NCBI GenBank assembly: GCA_964476515.1
Contig: CAYZAY010000047.1
Span: 1 to 17,979, forward strand
Direction of reading: 5' to 3'
Length of the DNA stretch: 17,979 bases
Source: JASMHC01 sp964476515
GTDB lineage: Bacteria; Pseudomonadota; Alphaproteobacteria; Rhodobacterales; Rhodobacteraceae
Shown here: in pieces, positions 13,408 to 17,979 of the stretch
Layout of the letters: each line of letters opens with the position of its first letter
How positions within the stretch are numbered: the stretch's first letter is position 1
The notes under the pieces: generated by a model
What the model was told of the DNA's origin: nothing
Seen by the model: the letters and a program-made list of their open reading frames with translations, nothing else
Database searches by the model: none
Translations under genes and position numbers: made by a program

Positions 13408-14886
13408 ATGGACCAGAAACCGCATTACCAATTGTTCATCGACGGAGAGTGGGTCGAAGGCTCTGCGGGGCAAACCATGTCGACGCAAAATCCGGCGACC
13501 GGCGAAGATTGGGCGACATTTGCCTGTGCATCGCCCGAGGATGTTGACCGTGCCATTGCGGCCGCGCGTTGTGCGCTAAATGATCCTGTATGGCGGGATA
13601 TGACGCAAACCGAACGTGGCAAGCGTATCTACCGCCTCGCCGAATTGATCGAGAAAAACGCCAAACGTATTGGCGAGATTGAAACCACGGACAGTGGCAA
13701 ACTTTTGGCCGAAACTGCCAGCCAATCTGCCTATGTGGGCGATTATTATCGCTACTACGCCGGACTCGCTGACAAGATCGAAGGCGCGGTTCTACCAATC
13801 GACAAGCCCGATATGCATGTGTTCACCCGCCGTGAACCCATCGGTGTCGTGGTGGCAATTGTACCGTGGAACGCGCAGATGTTTTTGTCTGCGACAAAGC
13901 TGGGGCCTGCTCTGGCCGCCGGATGCTCTATTGTGTTGAAAGCGTCCGAAATCGCGCCAGCTCCAATGTTGGAATTCGCAAAACTGGTCGAAGAAGCTGG
14001 TTTTCCACCAGGCGTCGTGTCGGTGATCACCGGCGATGCTGAAGACTGCGCGATCCCGTTGACACGGCACCCTGATGTTGACCGGATTGCCTTTACTGGT
14101 GGGCCCGAAACAGCACGACACGTGGTGCGTAATTCGGCTGAGAATTTTGCGGTCACAACTCTGGAGCTTGGTGGCAAATCCCCCATCATCGTGTTTGACG
14201 ATGCGGATTTAGACGGGGCGGCCAACGGCTTGATCGCGGGCAATTTTGGTGCCTCCGGTCAAAGCTGCGTTGCTGGTACACGCGGCTTGGTTCACCGACC
14301 GGTATTCGAAAAACTGGCGGCTTTGATCGAGCAGAAGATGGAGGGCGTTGTCATCGGAGACCCTTTGCATGGCGATACCCATGTCGGGCCGCTGTGTACA
14401 TCGGCGCAGGTGGAAAAGATCGAGGCAACGTTGGCAAAGGCCGTCAGCGACGGTGCAACGATCCGCTTTGGCGGTGCGCCTGTTGATAGGCCCGGTAACT
14501 TTATGGCGCCAACTTTGGTGGAATGCGCCAACATGGATACCGAGACGCTAAAGATCGAAATGTTTGGGCCAGTCATGTCACTTTTGCCGTTTGACACTGA
14601 AGAGGAAGCCATCGCGATAGCCAATTCGACCCCATTTGGTCTTGGGTCCGGAGTCTTCACGGAAAACGTCGCGCGGGCGCATCGGGTGTCGTCTCGCCTC
14701 AAGGCAGGGATCTGCTGGGTGAATACCTATCGCGCTGTCTCACCGATTGCGCCCTTTGGCGGGTATGATCAGTCGGGCTATGGGCGAGAGGCGGGAATTG
14801 AGTCTGTGCTGGATTACACGCGTACCAAAACGACATGGATCAGCACGTCTGAAAAGCCGATGGCCAATCCGTTTGTGATGCGCTGA
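13408..14886 (+). CDS. NAD(P)-dependent aldehyde dehydrogenase
   Basis: This 492-residue enzyme of the ALDH superfamily oxidises an aldehyde to a carboxylate. Catalytic Cys287 lies in GASGQSCVAG, general base Glu253 in ELGGKSP, oxyanion Asn155 in VPWNAQ and cofactor Lys178 in VLKASE. FTGGPETAR is the cofactor-loop segment. I chose ATG 13408 (MDQKPHYQLF), which has AGG six bases upstream. A GTG at 13396 would add four residues and overlap the monooxygenase stop. The family resembles betaine-aldehyde/hydroxymuconic-semialdehyde-type dehydrogenases, but the substrate cannot be assigned. It is the last gene of the operon, and probably consumes the aldehyde made by the monooxygenase and hydrolase. 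Confidence 0.92.
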   Translation: MDQKPHYQLFIDGEWVEGSAGQTMSTQNPATGEDWATFACASPEDVDRAIAAARCALNDPVWRDMTQTERGKRIYRLAELIEKNAKRIGEIETTDSGKLLAETASQSAYVGDYYRYYAGLADKIEGAVLPIDKPDMHVFTRREPIGVVVAIVPWNAQMFLSATKLGPALAAGCSIVLKASEIAPAPMLEFAKLVEEAGFPPGVVSVITGDAEDCAIPLTRHPDVDRIAFTGGPETARHVVRNSAENFAVTTLELGGKSPIIVFDDADLDGAANGLIAGNFGASGQSCVAGTRGLVHRPVFEKLAALIEQKMEGVVIGDPLHGDTHVGPLCTSAQVEKIEATLAKAVSDGATIRFGGAPVDRPGNFMAPTLVECANMDTETLKIEMFGPVMSLLPFDTEEEAIAIANSTPFGLGSGVFTENVARAHRVSSRLKAGICWVNTYRAVSPIAPFGGYDQSGYGREAGIESVLDYTRTKTTWISTSEKPMANPFVMR

Positions 14887-15272
14887 TTGGCGCGCGTTGT
14901 CGCGCTAGGTGCTGATTGTCCGGGGTGTGGTCATTATTTTGGTGGCCCCTCACGGCGAAAGTTGACCAAGGTCAGGTTATCCGGACTTTTGCGCCAAATT
15001 TCAATCAGCATATTGTTGAAATCACGATCTGAGCTCGCCAAGTCAGGGAAACCCGACCTCATTGTGTCAAAATAGTGAACAATATATTTCATCTTCGCCA
15101 ACAACCCTGCCGCATCTGACAAAACTGGTTCTCGTGTTTTTATTGTCGCATCAGCAATCGCACAGAGTTAACCAAGCCACATAGATCGACTGCCAATCAC
15201 TAGCGGACAGTTCACTGCTTGACCTAGCGCAACTTGCGTTGATATGCGATGGCTAGCTTATGGGGATACTTC
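14887..15272. other. Intergenic region after the oxidative operon
   Basis: This 386-bp gap contains no recognisable conserved gene. GCGCG and CGCGC flank a six-base loop near 14891-14906, just after the aldehyde dehydrogenase stop, but without an adjacent T-run, so it is a poor intrinsic terminator. A 62-codon minus-strand frame lies inside it (listed separately at low confidence). The promoter of aroQ must be in the last part of the gap, but I could not identify convincing -35/-10 boxes. Confidence 0.5.
14934..15122 (-). CDS. Possible small hypothetical protein
   Basis: A 62-residue frame (or 52 residues from an internal MKYIVHYFDTMRSGFPDL start) with mixed, protein-like composition ends in a basic REGPPK tail. 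I recognise no family, and no clear ribosome-binding site precedes either start. It fills a gap between two plus-strand genes, so it could be a decayed gene fragment or a chance frame. Confidence 0.22.
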   Translation of the reverse strand: MSDAAGLLAKMKYIVHYFDTMRSGFPDLASSDRDFNNMLIEIWRKSPDNLTLVNFRREGPPK

Positions 15273-15707
15273 ATGACGGATAAAATTCTCGTTCTAAATG
15301 GTCCAAACCTGAACCTATTGGGAATACGCCAGCCCGATATTTATGGCTCGGCTACGCTCTCAGACGTCGAAAAGATGTGTTGTGATGCGGTGGGAGATAG
15401 CTTCTCGATCGATTTTCGTCAGTCCAACTACGAAGGCGAATTGGTCACGTGGATTCAGAAAGCTAGAAACTCTTGTAAGGGCATTCTTATCAATCCGGCA
15501 GCCTATTCGCATACTTCAATTGCAATTCTCGATGCGCTGAACATGTTCGATGGTCCGGTAGTTGAGGTTCACATCTCAAACATCTATGAGCGTGAAGAAT
15601 TCAGGCATCAATCGTTTGTATCCCAAAGGGCTGATCATGTGATTGTCGGGCAGGGCGTAGCTGGTTATGTCCAAGGCATGCTAAAACTGGTTGAACTGAA
15701 CGACTGA
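15273..15707 (+). CDS. aroQ: Type II 3-dehydroquinate dehydratase
   Basis: This 144-residue enzyme interconverts 3-dehydroquinate and 3-dehydroshikimate, in aromatic biosynthesis or in quinate catabolism. All signature residues are present: LNGPNLNLLG (8-17), Arg19, catalytic Tyr24, the substrate loop INPAAYSHTS (Asn74, His80), VEVHISN with His100, and REEFR with Arg111. Length is normal for the dodecameric type II family. I chose ATG 15273 (MTDKILVLNG) because GGGGA lies six bases upstream and the family begins there; the ATG at 15249 adds eight atypical residues. It stands alone, away from other shikimate genes, so a catabolic or secondary copy is possible. Its stop is immediately adjacent to the convergent protease gene's stop. 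Confidence 0.93.
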   Translation: MTDKILVLNGPNLNLLGIRQPDIYGSATLSDVEKMCCDAVGDSFSIDFRQSNYEGELVTWIQKARNSCKGILINPAAYSHTSIAILDALNMFDGPVVEVHISNIYEREEFRHQSFVSQRADHVIVGQGVAGYVQGMLKLVELND

Positions 15708-17909
15708 CTAAAACGATCTGCGTATGCCGAATGCTATGTTCACCAAATCGTTCCCTTCGACATTCGCGGCGTTAAACCTGCGTGATGCCTTCAGCGCCCA
15801 ATCCACGCCTGAGTATCCTTCGGCTGAGTATTCGATGCCGATTTCAGTTTCTCGATTATTGGGGGCAAGGGGTATATCTATTTGCGCATAGTGTGGCGTA
15901 GAAGTGCCAGTTGATATGTTCAGGCTAGTGCTAGCTGCACCTGAATTAATCGCTGTGGGTTGATTGGCGAATAGGGTCAGTTGGTCACCGGATGAAAATG
16001 CATTTTCTTGCGAGACACTTGCCCCTAAAGAAGTGTAACGAACGTCCCCAATGTCGTCGAAAAAACCGTTGGACTGAGAACGCGCCTGTCCCAACTGCCC
16101 ATGAACAGCCAGAGAAAATCCGTTGGCTCTCGCGGTTTCATAGCTTGCGTCTAGACCGATGTGCTTAGACGACAGAGTGCCAGCATCGCCCAGAGACAGG
16201 CCCAAAAGTGAAGTAGCATCGTGATGTGCTGAGATCCCTAATGAAACGGATTGATCTTCAATCGCGATATCTCTTTCAAAGCGCACCCCGACTGACTCAT
16301 TCGCACTTTTTGGAATGTGCAATTCGGCGCGGGTTCCGTCTGAAAACTCAAGTGGAACTGATACGCTCGATCCGCTTGCGATGCCGGACTCAAAGACAGA
16401 AAGCCCGTCGGTATCAAACGAAGTATAGGCGGATAGCGCCCTTGAGTTTTTGGCGTCCCGCGTTGCCGTGGCAACCAAATGGTTGCCTGCAAAATCAAAT
16501 TCACCGCCCATTTGATCCGAAGCACGTAGAGTGACCTTCGCAAGGGTTTTGGCAATGGCGTCGCCGCTTCCCCCTGCCGAGATCACTACGGGCGTGTTGA
16601 GGTTTAGAACCTGTCCCTTGGATGTTGTTGTCGCTGTCGCACCAATTGGAAGAAGCGCGGCCCGAACGTTGATAAAACCGTGTCCGTATTCCCAATGATA
16701 GTCGTGATCTAACCCACCTGCAAAACTTAGCGTTTGGATTTGTGCTGTGTCAGCCGCAAAGAACGCATTGTCGGACGTCACGATCAATCGATTTCGAATT
16801 TCAGGCGCGGTTAGATTGGGAAATGCCTCGGCCAATATTGCGATAGCGGCCGAAACCCGTGGAACGGCATAGGATGTTCCGGTGCCAAGTTCGTATCCGT
16901 CCCAAGTGGAATTAGCCACGCGAGTTGTGCCGTCTGCGGCAACGCACCAGCGGGCGGCCTCAAGACAACCAGATGACAGGAGACCAACAGAGCTGTCGTC
17001 AAATAGATCCGCTTCGCTTGGATCGTAATCGCGTGCGATATTGATCACGGCTAGCCATCCTTCTTCCAGCGCTGGTATGAGAACCGGCAAGGCAGCCATA
17101 TAGGTGGCTTGAGTTTGGGCTTCTTCGTTTGACGCACTGAATACGACGATGCCTTCATCACCGGCATAATCAGTCAGAGCGTTTCGCAATCTCGATGTAA
17201 TTAGTGATGTTGAATAGTCGTTGATCCCGCATTCGTTGTAAGCATCCCCAATACACTCGTAGCCCCAAGAATTGTTGACGACGATAGCTTTGATGGTTTC
17301 AGCATCTTCGAACGGGGTATGATCGTCGCCGTCGTTCCAGCTGGACAAATATAGCGTGGCATTCGGCGCACCACCGACGGTCTGACCATAGGCGGCCGTT
17401 CCAGCAGCAAGGGCCGCAGTGGCTGTTCCGTGCGATTCTATATGAATTGTCGAGTCGTCCTTTCCGTTTGCATAGGTGATGGGCTTGTCCCAAAATTCCA
17501 GATGGGTCGCATTGAAGCCCGAGTCGTGGATGGCAATGATTTGTTCCGCACCGGTTAAATCTAGGGCGTGGGCATATTCAAATCTTCCTGCGATCAGAGA
17601 ATTTGACCGATAAGTCGTTCCGCCGACATCATGCGATACTTCAACCGCTTCGTACTGAGTGCTGGATCTGATTTGATTCGCTTCACTTTCCAGAGCAGAA
17701 GAAATCGACGACACGCAGCCCCCGGTCCCTCCCACGCTTAGCGGACCGGTGCCGGATGTAACACCAGACCCGTCACAGGCGGGATTGCTGACGGTCGTCG
17801 TAACAATAAGATCTTCGACACTTGAGACGCATGCACTTGTGATGAGTGACGCAGAGACGAGGCCCGCTGTAAGAGCTAATCGTTTTTGGTATGCCAACGT
17901 TTGCCTCAT
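15708..17909 (-). CDS. Subtilisin-family (S8) autotransporter serine protease
   Basis: This 733-residue secreted protein has an N-terminal signal (MRQTLAYQKR then a hydrophobic run LALTAGLVSASLITSA). The Cys at 27 resembles but does not fully match a lipobox, because the -3 residue is Thr. The S8 protease domain spans about 120-420, with catalytic Asp129 (AIHDSG), His160 (ESHGTATAALAAG), Ser346 (GTGTSYAVPRVSAA) and oxyanion Asn261 (SASNEE). Residues about 460-733 look like an outer-membrane beta-barrel: alternating amphipathic strands and a C-terminal Phe (RRSF). This is the autotransporter (type Va) layout with a short linker. The likely role is surface-displayed or released proteolysis; substrates are unknown. 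No strong ribosome site precedes the ATG, only AAAGAA about nine bases upstream. Confidence 0.88.
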   Translation of the reverse strand: MRQTLAYQKRLALTAGLVSASLITSACVSSVEDLIVTTTVSNPACDGSGVTSGTGPLSVGGTGGCVSSISSALESEANQIRSSTQYEAVEVSHDVGGTTYRSNSLIAGRFEYAHALDLTGAEQIIAIHDSGFNATHLEFWDKPITYANGKDDSTIHIESHGTATAALAAGTAAYGQTVGGAPNATLYLSSWNDGDDHTPFEDAETIKAIVVNNSWGYECIGDAYNECGINDYSTSLITSRLRNALTDYAGDEGIVVFSASNEEAQTQATYMAALPVLIPALEEGWLAVINIARDYDPSEADLFDDSSVGLLSSGCLEAARWCVAADGTTRVANSTWDGYELGTGTSYAVPRVSAAIAILAEAFPNLTAPEIRNRLIVTSDNAFFAADTAQIQTLSFAGGLDHDYHWEYGHGFINVRAALLPIGATATTTSKGQVLNLNTPVVISAGGSGDAIAKTLAKVTLRASDQMGGEFDFAGNHLVATATRDAKNSRALSAYTSFDTDGLSVFESGIASGSSVSVPLEFSDGTRAELHIPKSANESVGVRFERDIAIEDQSVSLGISAHHDATSLLGLSLGDAGTLSSKHIGLDASYETARANGFSLAVHGQLGQARSQSNGFFDDIGDVRYTSLGASVSQENAFSSGDQLTLFANQPTAINSGAASTSLNISTGTSTPHYAQIDIPLAPNNRETEIGIEYSAEGYSGVDWALKASRRFNAANVEGNDLVNIAFGIRRSF

Positions 17910-17979
17910 CGGGTATATTCTTTCGCGATTCTGGACTTGTCACGGTTTAGTTCCGGTCTCTTTCGAGCAATGTTTTCTA
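17910..17979. other. Upstream region of the protease gene
   Basis: Seventy bases to the window end should contain the leader and possibly the promoter of the minus-strand protease gene. I see no clear -35/-10 pair or other gene in it. Confidence 0.4.

Noticed and set aside
13755..14243. 162-codon minus-strand frame within the aldehyde dehydrogenase gene
   Set aside because: It is an antisense shadow of the conserved cofactor-binding region.
14891..14906. GCGCG/CGCGC hairpin after the aldehyde dehydrogenase as a terminator
   Set aside because: The stem is only five bases and no T-run follows it closely.

Overview
The window looks like the chromosome (or a large replicon) of a marine alphaproteobacterium, most likely Rhodobacterales (Roseobacter-like). 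The grounds are moderate GC, the style of the ABC transporter and IS genes, and the gene families present. This is judged from family resemblance only; no database was searched.

Layout. (1) 1-55: apparent terminus of an IS5-family (IS903-like) element whose body lies outside the window. (2) 248-4476, minus strand: a four-gene sugar ABC transporter operon of the GtsABCD glucose/mannose type (binding protein, two permeases, ATPase), with an intercistronic stem-loop after the binding-protein gene and a terminator at the end. Divergent from it, 4702-6881 plus strand, is an OmpR-type response regulator/histidine kinase pair. The 225-bp divergent intergenic region holds a striking 10-bp-phased TGTTAC repeat array, a good candidate operator. 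(3) 6922-9081: a scar of mobile DNA. It contains the last ~62 codons of a tctA-type transporter gene, a truncated IS3-family orfA, a truncated small gene translationally coupled to a P4-type integrase, and a 17-bp stretch resembling a tRNA 3' end (possible att site).

(4) 9141-14886: a LysR regulator diverging from a tight five-gene operon: an AA_synth/DUF1185 protein, an alpha/beta hydrolase, a flavin reductase with an unusual C-terminal Nudix-like extension, a LuxA-like flavin monooxygenase and an aldehyde dehydrogenase. The enzyme set parallels the Rut pyrimidine pathway (monooxygenase RutA, chorismate-mutase-fold RutC, hydrolase RutD, flavin reductase RutF) but with different families and an aldehyde oxidation step at the end. 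I infer a catabolic pathway in which a reduced-flavin monooxygenase attacks a small, possibly nitrogen-containing, substrate, a hydrolase cleaves the product and the aldehyde is oxidised to an acid. This is the strongest candidate for an undescribed system.

(5) 15273-17909: a type II 3-dehydroquinate dehydratase meeting, tail to tail with no spacer, a subtilisin-family (S8) autotransporter protease.
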